Part shown: in pieces, positions 1-6,533 of the stretch
Numbering within the stretch: position 1 is the first letter of the stretch
How the letters are laid out: each line of letters begins with the position of its first letter
NCBI GenBank assembly: GCA_946482625.1
Contig: CAMLSH010000063.1
Span: 1-12,042 of the forward strand
Length of the DNA: 12,042 nucleotides
Direction: 5' to 3'
Origin: an uncultured Opitutaceae bacterium
GTDB lineage: Bacteria; Verrucomicrobiota; Verrucomicrobiae; Opitutales; Opitutaceae
The notes under the pieces: model-generated
Seen by the model: only the letters and a program-made list of their open reading frames with translations
Database searches by the model: none
What the model was told of the DNA's origin: nothing
Made by a program: the position numbers and the translations under genes

Positions 1-8
1 GGACATGG

Positions 9-797
9 ATGACCAGGATGCCGCTGATTGTGGTGATGGTGCTGCTGCTGCCACTGAGCGCGGTGGCAAAGGTAGACTTGTTGATCGCCGCGGCGACTGA
101 GGCTGAGTTGGCGCCGGTGCGTGCAAAGATGAGCGGCGTGAAAGAAACGACGCTGACGTCGTGGACGTTTTGGAGCGGGGCCCTTTCCGGGAAATCGGTG
201 GTGCTGGCGCGGACGGAGGGCGATCCGCTAAATGCGGTGGCGGCGGTGACGTTGGGGGTCAGGCGATTCGAGCCGACGCTCGTGTTGAGCTATGGAATCG
301 CGAGGCCGCATGATCTGACATTGAAAGCGGGCGACGTGGTTGTGAGCGAGAAGTTCGTGGCGTTCGATGGGTTTATCTCTGGGCATCGCGGGCTCGGTGA
401 GGGAACGAAACTGGCTGAATGGAAGAAGCTGCCGCATGCGCCGATTTCGTCGGGCGAAGTGGAGACGTATGCGGAGTCGTTTTCGGCGAGTGACGCGGCG
501 AAGACGGTGGCGTTGGGCCTGACGGCGGGTGGAGGCGGACGGGTGGTCGCGGGTGTGCTGGGCTCGGCGCATCAGATCAATCGCGAGGCGGATAGGGTGG
601 CTTGGCTGCGGGCGACGTGGGGAACGAGTTGCGAGGATTTCGAGTCGGCGCATGTGGCGGTGACCGCGAAGTTGTTCGGTGTGCCCGCGGCGGGGATACG
701 CGTGATTTCGATGGCGGATGCGAGTGCGGGCGAGACGGCCGCGGCGCAGGTGAAGGCGGCTGAGTTGGTTTTGAGCTGGGTGGAGGCGATCAAATGA
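9..797 (+). CDS. Exported nucleoside phosphorylase / MTA-SAH nucleosidase-like protein, first of a tandem pair
   Basis: The 262-residue protein has the PNP/UDP phosphorylase fold of MTA/SAH nucleosidases. Residues 1-20 look like a Sec signal peptide (MTRM, a hydrophobic core, then SAVA before the fold begins at KVDLLIAA), so it probably acts in the periplasm. Family landmarks are a Glu in TEAEL near residue 31, LVLSYG at 92-96, a glycine turn KAGDVVVSE at 107-115, GVLGSAHQIN at 182-191 and the ribose-binding-type Glu of DFES at 212. The catalytic Asp expected after RVIS is a Met (residue 235, RVISMAD), so N-glycosidase activity is doubtful. The frame is open to the left window edge, so the start could lie further upstream; ATG at 9 or 18 both suit a signal peptide. 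It overlaps the next gene by ATGA. The superfamily is fairly sure, the substrate unknown. Confidence 0.8.
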   Translation: MTRMPLIVVMVLLLPLSAVAKVDLLIAAATEAELAPVRAKMSGVKETTLTSWTFWSGALSGKSVVLARTEGDPLNAVAAVTLGVRRFEPTLVLSYGIARPHDLTLKAGDVVVSEKFVAFDGFISGHRGLGEGTKLAEWKKLPHAPISSGEVETYAESFSASDAAKTVALGLTAGGGGRVVAGVLGSAHQINREADRVAWLRATWGTSCEDFESAHVAVTAKLFGVPAAGIRVISMADASAGETAAAQVKAAELVLSWVEAIK

Positions 798-1765
798 AGA
801 CGTGTTTTTCAAAGAGTGGTATCGGGGGTGGTGGGCGGTTCGGTTGGTTCAGGGGGCGCGTTGTCCCGGACGCGGTGGAAGGATGTCGCCGGCGTTCGGA
901 CATCGAGTGGCGTGCGACGTCCAACCGGCGCGTTAGGGATAACGCGCCCTACCTTCTGAGGCGTGTGCTCAGTGGCATGTTGTTATTGATCGCGCTGACG
1001 GTCGGCGTGCGCGCGGGGGAGCGTGTGGATATTCTCGTGCAGGGGGCGGAGAAGCTGGAGATCGGGATGATCCGCGAGGCGCTCACCGATGTGCGGAAGG
1101 TGGAGGTGGGGCCGTTTTCGTTTTGGGTCGGGAAGGTTGGGCCGCACAAGGTCGCGGTATCGCTGACGGGGCAGGGGCTGATCAATTGCACGGCGTCAAC
1201 AGTGCTCGGGATCGAGGAGTTTTCTCCGAAGCTGATTGTGAATCAGGGCACGAGCGGGGCGCAGGCGCCGTATCTGGGACTTCATGACATCATCGTGGGG
1301 CAGCGGGCCCTGGACTATGGGAATTTTATCACGCCAGTGCGGAAGGTTGGTGAAGGAGGCGATGCGCTGAGCTGGATGCCGCTGGCGCAGAAAATCCGGA
1401 AGGGTGCCGGCGGGGAGTTGATCGCGTTTCCGAAGGGATTTGCGGGGGATGCGGCGTGCGTTGAGGTGGCGATGCGGACGCGGAATCCAATGGGGAATCT
1501 GTACGCGGGCGTGATCGGATCGGCACACGAGATCAACCTGGAGCTGGATCGGGTGAAGTGGTCGCGCGACACGTTTGGGATGGATGTGGAGGAGATGGAG
1601 TCGGGGCACGTGGCGGCGCTCGCGCACGCGTATGGGGTGAGATACGTGGCGTTTCGGGTGGTGAGCGATGCGCCTTATGACGGGGTGCCGTTTTATGCGC
1701 TGGCGGGGAGGGCGGGGGCTTTGTTCACGGTGAACTTTTTGAAGAATCTGCCGGCGCTGGAGTGA
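794..1765 (+). CDS. Exported nucleoside phosphorylase / MTA-SAH nucleosidase-like protein, second of a tandem pair
   Basis: This is a diverged paralogue of the preceding gene: both share the GSAH-x-IN motif and the same domain order. Key residues look intact, with Glu269 in EEMES and Asp292 in RVVSDAP matching the MTA/SAH nucleosidase Glu and catalytic Asp. The ATG at 794 overlaps the upstream TGA (ATGA), which suggests translational coupling. Residues about 20-53 are, however, encoded by a hairpin-rich repeat and read as Arg/Gly-rich filler. A signal-peptide-like stretch (RRVLSGMLLLIALTVGV) follows, at residues 56-72. The working start may therefore be GTG 965 or ATG 977, or the repeat may have inserted in frame into the signal peptide n-region of a gene that started at 794. 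Mature protein would begin near ERVDILVQ. The location is probably periplasmic and the substrate unknown. Confidence 0.78.
   Translation: MKTCFSKSGIGGGGRFGWFRGRVVPDAVEGCRRRSDIEWRATSNRRVRDNAPYLLRRVLSGMLLLIALTVGVRAGERVDILVQGAEKLEIGMIREALTDVRKVEVGPFSFWVGKVGPHKVAVSLTGQGLINCTASTVLGIEEFSPKLIVNQGTSGAQAPYLGLHDIIVGQRALDYGNFITPVRKVGEGGDALSWMPLAQKIRKGAGGELIAFPKGFAGDAACVEVAMRTRNPMGNLYAGVIGSAHEINLELDRVKWSRDTFGMDVEEMESGHVAALAHAYGVRYVAFRVVSDAPYDGVPFYALAGRAGALFTVNFLKNLPALE
854..949. repeat. REP/MITE-like hairpin element with imperfect terminal inverted repeats
   Basis: The ends form a 14-bp inverted repeat: GGGCGCGTTGTCCC at 854-867 and GGGATAACGCGCCC at 936-949, 13 of 14 positions pairing. The right end is itself a perfect hairpin, GGCGCGTTA (927-935), loop GGGA, TAACGCGCC (940-948). 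The left end can also fold (CGCGT at 857-861 with ACGCG at 870-874). An inner stem joins GATGTC (882-887) to GACATC (899-904). Such elements are normally intergenic, but this one lies inside the open frame at the start of the second nucleosidase gene. No other full copy is in the window. Confidence 0.7.
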
Positions 1766-1775
1766 CGACGGAAAA

Positions 1776-1803
1776 GTGAAGGGTGAATAGTGAGGAGTGA
1801 AAG
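1776..1803. repeat. Degenerate heptamer tandem repeat, four units of GTGARNN
   Basis: Four consecutive 7-base units read GTGAAGG, GTGAATA, GTGAGGA and GTGAAAG. They lie in the 113-bp gap between the second nucleosidase gene and trpB. The pattern recalls heptanucleotide STRR repeats described in cyanobacteria, though the sequence is different. Nothing else was recognised in this gap apart from a weak 5-bp hairpin (TCGGT/ACCGA) near 1823-1839. No Trp-rich leader peptide or T-box was seen before trpB. Confidence 0.6.
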
Positions 1804-1878
1804 TGGGTGCGGAGCTGTGTGGGTCGGTGTTGAAAACCGATTTGCACGTCGGGCGGGTGGTGTTCACGTTGGCGAGCT

Positions 1879-3102
1879 ATGTCATCCGCTGCCACCGCTC
1901 CGCTTGATCGTTTCTCGATGCCCGACGCCACCGGCCACTTCGGTCCGTATGGCGGCGTGTTTGTGCCGGAGACGTTGTGGACGGCGCTGAAGGAGCTCGG
2001 CGTGGCGTATGACGACGCGCGGAAAGATCCGCAGTTTCAGGAAGAGCTGCGCTTTCATTTGAAGGAATTCGCGGGGCGTCCGACGGAGCTCTATTTCGCG
2101 GAGCGGCTGACGCAGCATGTGGGCGGCGCGAAGATTTATTTGAAGCGCGAAGACCTGCTCCACACGGGCGCGCACAAGATCAACAACGCCCTCGCTCAGG
2201 CGATCCTGGCGAAGCGCATGGGCAAGAAGCGCATCATCGCCGAGACGGGCGCGGGCCAGCACGGCGTGGCGACGGCGGCGGCGTGCGCGAAGTTTGGACT
2301 GGGGTGCGTCGTGTACATGGGTGCGCACGATATGGAGCGGCAGGCGTTGAATGTTTTCCGCATGCGGCTGATGGGCGCGGAAGTGCGCGGCGTCGAGGCG
2401 GGGCAGAAGACGCTGAAGGAGGCGATCAACGAGGCGATGCGCGACTGGGTGACGAATGTGCGCAGCACGCACTACATCCTCGGCACGGCGTACGGCTCGC
2501 ATCCGTATCCGGCGATGGTGCGGGATTTCCACCGTGTGATCGGCATGGAGGCGAAGGAGCAGATTTTGAAACGTGAGGGGCGTCTGCCGGACGCGCTGGT
2601 TGCGTGTGTCGGCGGCGGCTCGAATGCGATCGGGTTGTTCTTCGAGTTTCTGGAGGACACGCAGGTCAAGATGACGGGCGTCGAAGCGGGCGGGCACGGC
2701 ATCAAGCGCGGTGAACACGCGGCGCGTTTCGCGGGCGGTCGGCTGGGTGTGTTGCAAGGCTGCAAGACGTTTTTGCTGCAGGATGCGGATGGACAGATCG
2801 AGCTGACGCACTCGGTGAGCGCGGGTCTCGATTATGCGGCAGTGGGACCGGAGCACGCGTTTTATCGCGATCGTGGGCGCATCGATTTTGCGTACGCGTG
2901 CGATGACGAAGTGCTGGAGACGTTTCAGTTGTTGTCGCGCACGGAGGGAATCATCCCGGCACTCGAAAGCACGCACGCGATCGTCGAAGGCATCAAACAG
3001 GCGAAAGCGTTGGGGAAAGGGAAAGTCATCATTGTGAATCTCTCCGGTCGTGGAGATAAGGATGTGCAGCAGGTCGCGAAGATCTTGGGAGAACGCGTAT
3101 GA
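1879..3102 (+). CDS. trpB: Tryptophan synthase beta chain
   Basis: TrpB is the PLP enzyme that condenses indole with serine in the last step of tryptophan synthesis, in the cytoplasm as an alpha2-beta2 complex with TrpA. The 407 residues match the family length. Visible landmarks are the N-terminal [15 protein letters not shown] (19-33), the PLP lysine Lys100 in [11 protein letters not shown], the catalytic-type Glu122 in [18 protein letters not shown] (202-211), the phosphate loop CVGGGSNA (243-250), GVEAGGHG and the C-terminal NLSGRGDKD (387-395) with the serine that contacts the pyridine nitrogen. The ATG at 1879 has no good Shine-Dalgarno; ATG 1918 (MPDATGHFG) is a possible alternative. 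No trpA, trpC or trpF is adjacent. It ends in an ATGA overlap with yicC. It is a standard (TrpB1-type) sequence with all key residues. Confidence 0.97.
   Translation: MSSAATAPLDRFSMPDATGHFGPYGGVFVPETLWTALKELGVAYDDARKDPQFQEELRFHLKEFAGRPTELYFAERLTQHVGGAKIYLKREDLLHTGAHKINNALAQAILAKRMGKKRIIAETGAGQHGVATAAACAKFGLGCVVYMGAHDMERQALNVFRMRLMGAEVRGVEAGQKTLKEAINEAMRDWVTNVRSTHYILGTAYGSHPYPAMVRDFHRVIGMEAKEQILKREGRLPDALVACVGGGSNAIGLFFEFLEDTQVKMTGVEAGGHGIKRGEHAARFAGGRLGVLQGCKTFLLQDADGQIELTHSVSAGLDYAAVGPEHAFYRDRGRIDFAYACDDEVLETFQLLSRTEGIIPALESTHAIVEGIKQAKALGKGKVIIVNLSGRGDKDVQQVAKILGERV
3087..3091 (+). promoter_or_regulatory. Shine-Dalgarno sequence of yicC
   Basis: GGGAG lies 7 bases before the ATG at 3099, inside the end of trpB. 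It is the clearest ribosome binding site in the window and supports the start of yicC at the ATGA overlap. Confidence 0.6.
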
Positions 3103-3971
3103 AAAGCATGACCGGCTTTGGGCGCGCGACGGCGGCGCTGGGGAATTATACGCTCACGGTTCAGGTGAACTCGGTGAACCGGAAGACGCTGGATTTGATG
3201 GTGTCGCTGCCGGATGAGTGGGAGTCGCTGGAGGCGCCGGTGGGCGATCTTGTGCGCAAGTATGCGCTGCGGGGAAAAATCCACGTGAAGTTTGAAGTCA
3301 CGGGCAGCGAGGCGGCGCAGGCGGCGACTTGGGATGAGGCGACGGTCGCGGCGAATCTGGACAAGCTCGCGGCGTTTGCGGCGAAGCGCGGCGTGACGTT
3401 TTCGCCGACGACTGAGTTGGTGTGGGAGATCGCGAGCGCGCAGCGGAAGAGTTCGCAGCTGCCTTCGGTGGAAGAGGCGCAATCGGTGGCGCTGGCGACG
3501 GCTGAAGAGGCGTTGAAGGCGTTTTCGGCGATGCGCGCGAAAGAGGGCGCATCGTTGATGGAGGATTTTCTGGCGCGGCTGGCGATCTTGCGGGTGCAGG
3601 TGGCGATCGTGGCGGAGCGCGCGCCGCAAGTGGCGCCGACTTATCGCGAGTTATTGCTCAAGCGTCTGCGTGAGGCAGGGCTGGAGCTGAAGGTGGATGA
3701 CGAACGTGTGCTCAAGGAGGTCGCGTTGTTTGCGGATCGCTCGGATGTGACCGAGGAGCTCACACGGCTGAAGAGTCACCTGGAGCAGTTCACGACGTTG
3801 CTGAAGAGCGACGGCGAGATCGGGCGGAAGGCGGAGTTTATTTTGCAGGAGATCGGGCGTGAGGTGAACACGACCGGCGCGAAGGCGAACGATCTCACGA
3901 TCTCAAAGGCGGTGATTGAGCTGAAGAACGAGCTCGAACGCATTCGCGAGCAGATCGCGAATGTGGAGTAG
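3099..3971 (+). CDS. yicC: YicC/YloC family endoribonuclease
   Basis: The 290-residue protein is a full-length YicC family member. The N-terminus has the hallmark [10 protein letters not shown], followed by [17 protein letters not shown] (residues 22-38). The C-terminal DUF1732 block is intact: [19 protein letters not shown], then [17 protein letters not shown] and [17 protein letters not shown] at the end. E. coli YicC is a metal-dependent endoribonuclease linked to small-RNA turnover and stationary-phase survival; the same role is inferred here. The start overlaps the trpB stop (ATGA) and has a good GGGAG site, so the two are probably co-transcribed. The usual partners gmk and rpoZ do not follow; the next gene is convergent. 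Confidence 0.95.
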   Translation: MKSMTGFGRATAALGNYTLTVQVNSVNRKTLDLMVSLPDEWESLEAPVGDLVRKYALRGKIHVKFEVTGSEAAQAATWDEATVAANLDKLAAFAAKRGVTFSPTTELVWEIASAQRKSSQLPSVEEAQSVALATAEEALKAFSAMRAKEGASLMEDFLARLAILRVQVAIVAERAPQVAPTYRELLLKRLREAGLELKVDDERVLKEVALFADRSDVTEELTRLKSHLEQFTTLLKSDGEIGRKAEFILQEIGREVNTTGAKANDLTISKAVIELKNELERIREQIANVE

Positions 3972-4001
3972 TTCGGCGTCTCTTCTGGTTTCCCGGCGTT
4001 G

Positions 4002-4127
4002 GTGGAATCGCAAAGACGCGAAGGTGCTAAGGTCGGAGCGAAGAAGAGCCGGCGTTGGAGATCGCGGAAACGCGGAGGAGCGGAAGCGCTGAACAATCCA
4101 TTCGTAGTATTCCTATCGCGATTCCAC
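4002..4127. repeat. Modular intergenic repeat, copy A (long form with terminal inverted repeats)
   Basis: The element begins GTGGAATCGC (4002-4011) and ends with its exact reverse complement GCGATTCCAC (4118-4127). Its first 42 bases match copy B at 5752-5793 in 39 positions, in the same orientation. A second module, AGCGGAAGCGCTGAA (4079-4093), matches copy B at 5800-5814 in 13 of 15. A further perfect inverted repeat pairs GATCGCGGAA (4060-4069) with TTCCGCGATC (4130-4139). The element fills most of the 186-bp gap between the convergent yicC and permease genes. A short stem, ATCGCG (4115-4120) with CGCGAT (4133-4138), followed after 12 bases by five T, could be a weak terminator for yicC. 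Confidence 0.7.
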
Positions 4128-4157
4128 TCTTCCGCGATCGGTCCCAAGAATTTTTGA

Positions 4158-5732
4158 TCAGTCGTGGTGAATGACAGCGGGAGGGAGCGGGGTGACGCCG
4201 GAGAAGCGCGCGCAGATGGCCAGCCAGAGCGCGATGGCGAGGTAGCTGGCGGCGATGGCGGGGGAGTGGCCGAGGCCGATGCGTTCGCCGTGCATGAAGC
4301 CGAAGAAAGTCAGCGCGGCGCCGGCGGCGGCGAAGGCGGAGGCGCGCCAGAGTTGTCGCTCGATAATGAATACGGTCACGGCACTCAGGATGATGCCGCC
4401 CAGCACGGCGCCTCCGCCGAGGATTTCGAGTCCGTGGAAGAGAACGCCTTCGTTCGCCATTTTGCCGACGAGTTCGGAGGAGACGGTGGTGATGCCGGCG
4501 GCTGAGAGCGCGCCTTTGGTTTGGGCGAGTGCCCAAGCGGCGATGTGCGGGACGAGGGCGACAATGATGGCGGGAGCGTGGCGGCGGGGCGTTTCTTGAA
4601 AGGCCTGCGAGCCGATGAGCATGCCGATGTAGAGGAGGATGGGCAGGATCGCGACGACGGGAATGGCGGCGAGCATGACGGGGACGATGCCGAGCCAGCA
4701 GAGGGTGATGATCATCACGCCGGTGAAGAGCGAGTAGCCGACGCGGCCGCCCATCGCTTTCCAGCCGGGGTGGCCGATGTAGACGGCGAGGATGAACGGG
4801 TTGCCCATCAGGCAGCCGATCATACTGATGACGCCATCGGCCACGAGGACCTTGGTCGTGGGAAAGCTATCCCCGGCGGCGGAGGCGCTTTCGACGTTGT
4901 CGATCGCTTCGACGAGGTCGTATAGGCCGAAGGGAATCGCGGTGACGAGGAGGACGCCGAGGAATTCGAAGCCGGAGAAGACGTGGCCGAAGGCGGGGAT
5001 CGGAACGCTGAATCCGAAGTGAGTGAAGGAGGCGGTGAGGCCGGCGAGGGAAAGTCCGCCGAAGTTGAGGTCGAAGAGGGTGGAGCCCCAGGCGATGAGT
5101 GTGCCGACGGCGATGGCGACGAGTCCGGCGGGGAGGCCGCGGAAGTAGCGGACGCCGCCGAACCAGTTCACGAGCAGGACGACGAAGCAGATGAGGCCGA
5201 TGGCCGGCGTGAGGTACATCTGGAGCGCCGGGCGCATCGAGATGAAGGTGATCGAGACGCCGGCGAGTGTGCCAAGGAGGGCGGCGCGAGGTGTGACTTT
5301 GCGGACCCATTTGCCGACAAAACCGCCGAGCACGAGGACGATGCTTTGGATGAAGCACCACGTGAGGCCGGCTTCCCATGCTTTGATGGGATCACCGGTT
5401 TGGAGTTTGATCGGGAGCATCACGACGAAGACGCCGATGAACATGTGGCCGACACCGGGGCCGGAGGGGAGTGCACAGACGTCGGTGCGGCCGGTGCGGC
5501 GCGCGAGGTCGTAGGCGAGCCAGGCGTAGTATCCGGTGGACAGGCACAGCATGAGGCCGACGGCGGGGAGGATGCGGCCGAAGACGAGGTTGTCGGGCAT
5601 CTGCAGCACGAAGCGGAGGAGGCCGGTGAGCGTGAGGACGTTGACGAGGATGTTGGTGCCGAAGCCGAAAAAGGCGTTCCAATCGCCGGGGACCCAGAGG
5701 CGAGGTTTCGCGAATGTGTTGATCGTGGTCAT
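4158..5732 (-). CDS. NCS2/AzgA-like nucleobase-type permease
   Basis: A 524-residue, highly hydrophobic inner-membrane protein with about 12-14 predicted membrane spans. It looks like a divergent member of the nucleobase:cation symporter-2 / AzgA group. Residues 83-95 (TDVCALPSGPGVG) resemble the ALP-x-G motif near the substrate site. Residues 266-300 contain PFGLYDLVEAIDNVES and KVLVADG, the place where AzgA-type carriers have the FDTVGT-type helix with the binding acidic residue; Glu275 and Asp299 are candidates. It is the last gene of the minus-strand locus, after the BiuH-like hydrolase, which suggests import of the substrate or an intermediate. Purines, uracil, barbiturate, cyanuric acid or a ureide are all possible. 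No Shine-Dalgarno is evident at the ATG. Copies of one repeat flank the gene on both sides. Confidence 0.8.
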   Translation of the reverse strand: MTTINTFAKPRLWVPGDWNAFFGFGTNILVNVLTLTGLLRFVLQMPDNLVFGRILPAVGLMLCLSTGYYAWLAYDLARRTGRTDVCALPSGPGVGHMFIGVFVVMLPIKLQTGDPIKAWEAGLTWCFIQSIVLVLGGFVGKWVRKVTPRAALLGTLAGVSITFISMRPALQMYLTPAIGLICFVVLLVNWFGGVRYFRGLPAGLVAIAVGTLIAWGSTLFDLNFGGLSLAGLTASFTHFGFSVPIPAFGHVFSGFEFLGVLLVTAIPFGLYDLVEAIDNVESASAAGDSFPTTKVLVADGVISMIGCLMGNPFILAVYIGHPGWKAMGGRVGYSLFTGVMIITLCWLGIVPVMLAAIPVVAILPILLYIGMLIGSQAFQETPRRHAPAIIVALVPHIAAWALAQTKGALSAAGITTVSSELVGKMANEGVLFHGLEILGGGAVLGGIILSAVTVFIIERQLWRASAFAAAGAALTFFGFMHGERIGLGHSPAIAASYLAIALWLAICARFSGVTPLPPAVIHHD

Positions 5733-5751
5733 GGAGTTGAGCGGCGGTTAA

Positions 5752-5814
5752 GTGGAATCGCGAAGACGCGAAGGCGCTAAGGCCGGAGCGAAGGCTGAGA
5801 GCGGGAGCGCTGGA
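5752..5814. repeat. Modular intergenic repeat, copy B (short form)
   Basis: The first 42 bases match copy A (4002-4043) with three substitutions, beginning GTGGAATCGC. After a 6-base spacer (35 bases in copy A) a second module, AGCGGGAGCGCTGGA (5800-5814), matches copy A in 13 of 15. The right-hand inverted end of copy A is missing. It sits in the 107-bp gap between the permease start and the BiuH-like gene stop, within a presumed operon. Confidence 0.7.
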
Positions 5815-5839
5815 TTTTGGGGTGAAGGGCGGGCTGTGG

Positions 5840-6523
5840 TCAGGAGAAGACCGCGAGGATTTTTTCGGAGTTGGTTACCCAGCCGAAGATGCCGTTTTGG
5901 GCTTTGATCATTTCGAGGCCGGTGGTGTGGAAGTGAGGAAAGTAAGAGCCGACGCAGTCGTCGGGGATGAGGCAGTCGTAGCCGCGGTCGTTGGCCTCGC
6001 GGACGGTGGTGTGGACACAAACTTCGGTGGTGACGCCGGTGACGATGAGCTGGCGGATGCCGCGGTTTTGAAGGATGGCGTGGAGATCGGTGGCCCAGAA
6101 CGCACCTTTGCCGGGTTTGTCGATGACCGGTTCGCCGGCGATGGGCGCGAGTTCGGGGATGATGTCGTGGCCGGATTCGCCGCGGACGAGGATGCGGCCC
6201 ATCGGACCGGCGTCGCCGATGGTAATCGGGCCGCGGCCACGGATTTTTTTGCTCTCGGGAAGATCGGCGAGATCGGGGCGGTGGCCTTCGCGGGTGTGCA
6301 GAACGGTGAGCCCGTGGGCGCGCCAGACGGCGAGGAGGCGTTGATTGGGAGCGATGGTGCGGCGGAGTTGGGAGACGTCGTTGCCGAGAGCTTCGCCGAA
6401 ACCGCCGGGTTCGAGGAAGTCGCGCTGCATGTCGATGATGAGCAGGGCGCAGGTCGTCGGCGTGAAGGTGAACGCGTAGGGCTCGGCGGCGACGGTGAGC
6501 GGAGTGGTGCGAGGCGTTGTCAT
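5840..6523 (-). CDS. Isochorismatase-like cysteine hydrolase, biuret hydrolase (BiuH)-like
   Basis: The 227-residue protein belongs to the isochorismatase-like cysteine hydrolases, cytoplasmic amidases that split C-N bonds and release ammonia. The catalytic triad is visible: Asp31 in ALLIIDMQRDF, Lys136 in VIDKPGKGAF and Cys169 in GVTTEVCVHTT. It resembles Rhizobium biuret hydrolase as I recall it, sharing HTREGHRPDLADLP, GRIL-x-RGE, DIIPEL-x-PI, IDKPGKG-x-F and REANDRGY, and it keeps a Gln (residue 209, KAQNGIFG) where BiuH has its biuret-contacting Gln. The reaction is probably hydrolysis of biuret or a related ureide, but close relatives act on ureidoacrylate or N-carbamoyl compounds. ATG 6523 is chosen, 10 bases after the amidase stop; a longer frame begins at TTG 6547 and would overlap that gene. 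It is most likely co-transcribed with the amidase. Confidence 0.88.
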   Translation of the reverse strand: MTTPRTTPLTVAAEPYAFTFTPTTCALLIIDMQRDFLEPGGFGEALGNDVSQLRRTIAPNQRLLAVWRAHGLTVLHTREGHRPDLADLPESKKIRGRGPITIGDAGPMGRILVRGESGHDIIPELAPIAGEPVIDKPGKGAFWATDLHAILQNRGIRQLIVTGVTTEVCVHTTVREANDRGYDCLIPDDCVGSYFPHFHTTGLEMIKAQNGIFGWVTNSEKILAVFS

Positions 6524-6533
6524 GGGAACGCGG

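Noticed and set aside
1803..1878. Possible tryptophan attenuator or leader before trpB
   Set aside because: No short frame with adjacent Trp codons, no T-box motif, and only a weak 5-bp hairpin was found.
1882..2976. A 364-codon open frame on the - strand opposite trpB
   Set aside because: Arg/His/Leu-rich shadow with no recognisable domain; trpB is unambiguous.
4002..4127. Insertion sequence
   Set aside because: Inverted ends exist but there is no transposase frame and no clear target duplication; a non-coding interspersed repeat fits better.
4115..4155. Intrinsic terminator for yicC
   Set aside because: The stem is only 6 bp with a 12-base loop and the five T start 12 bases after it; too weak to list as a separate feature.
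4983..5780. Asp/Glu/Gly-rich + strand open frame opposite the permease (and similar ones opposite the BiuH-like and amidase genes)
   Set aside because: Acidic low-complexity products are antisense images of hydrophobic or GC-rich genes; no motif or start signal supports them.
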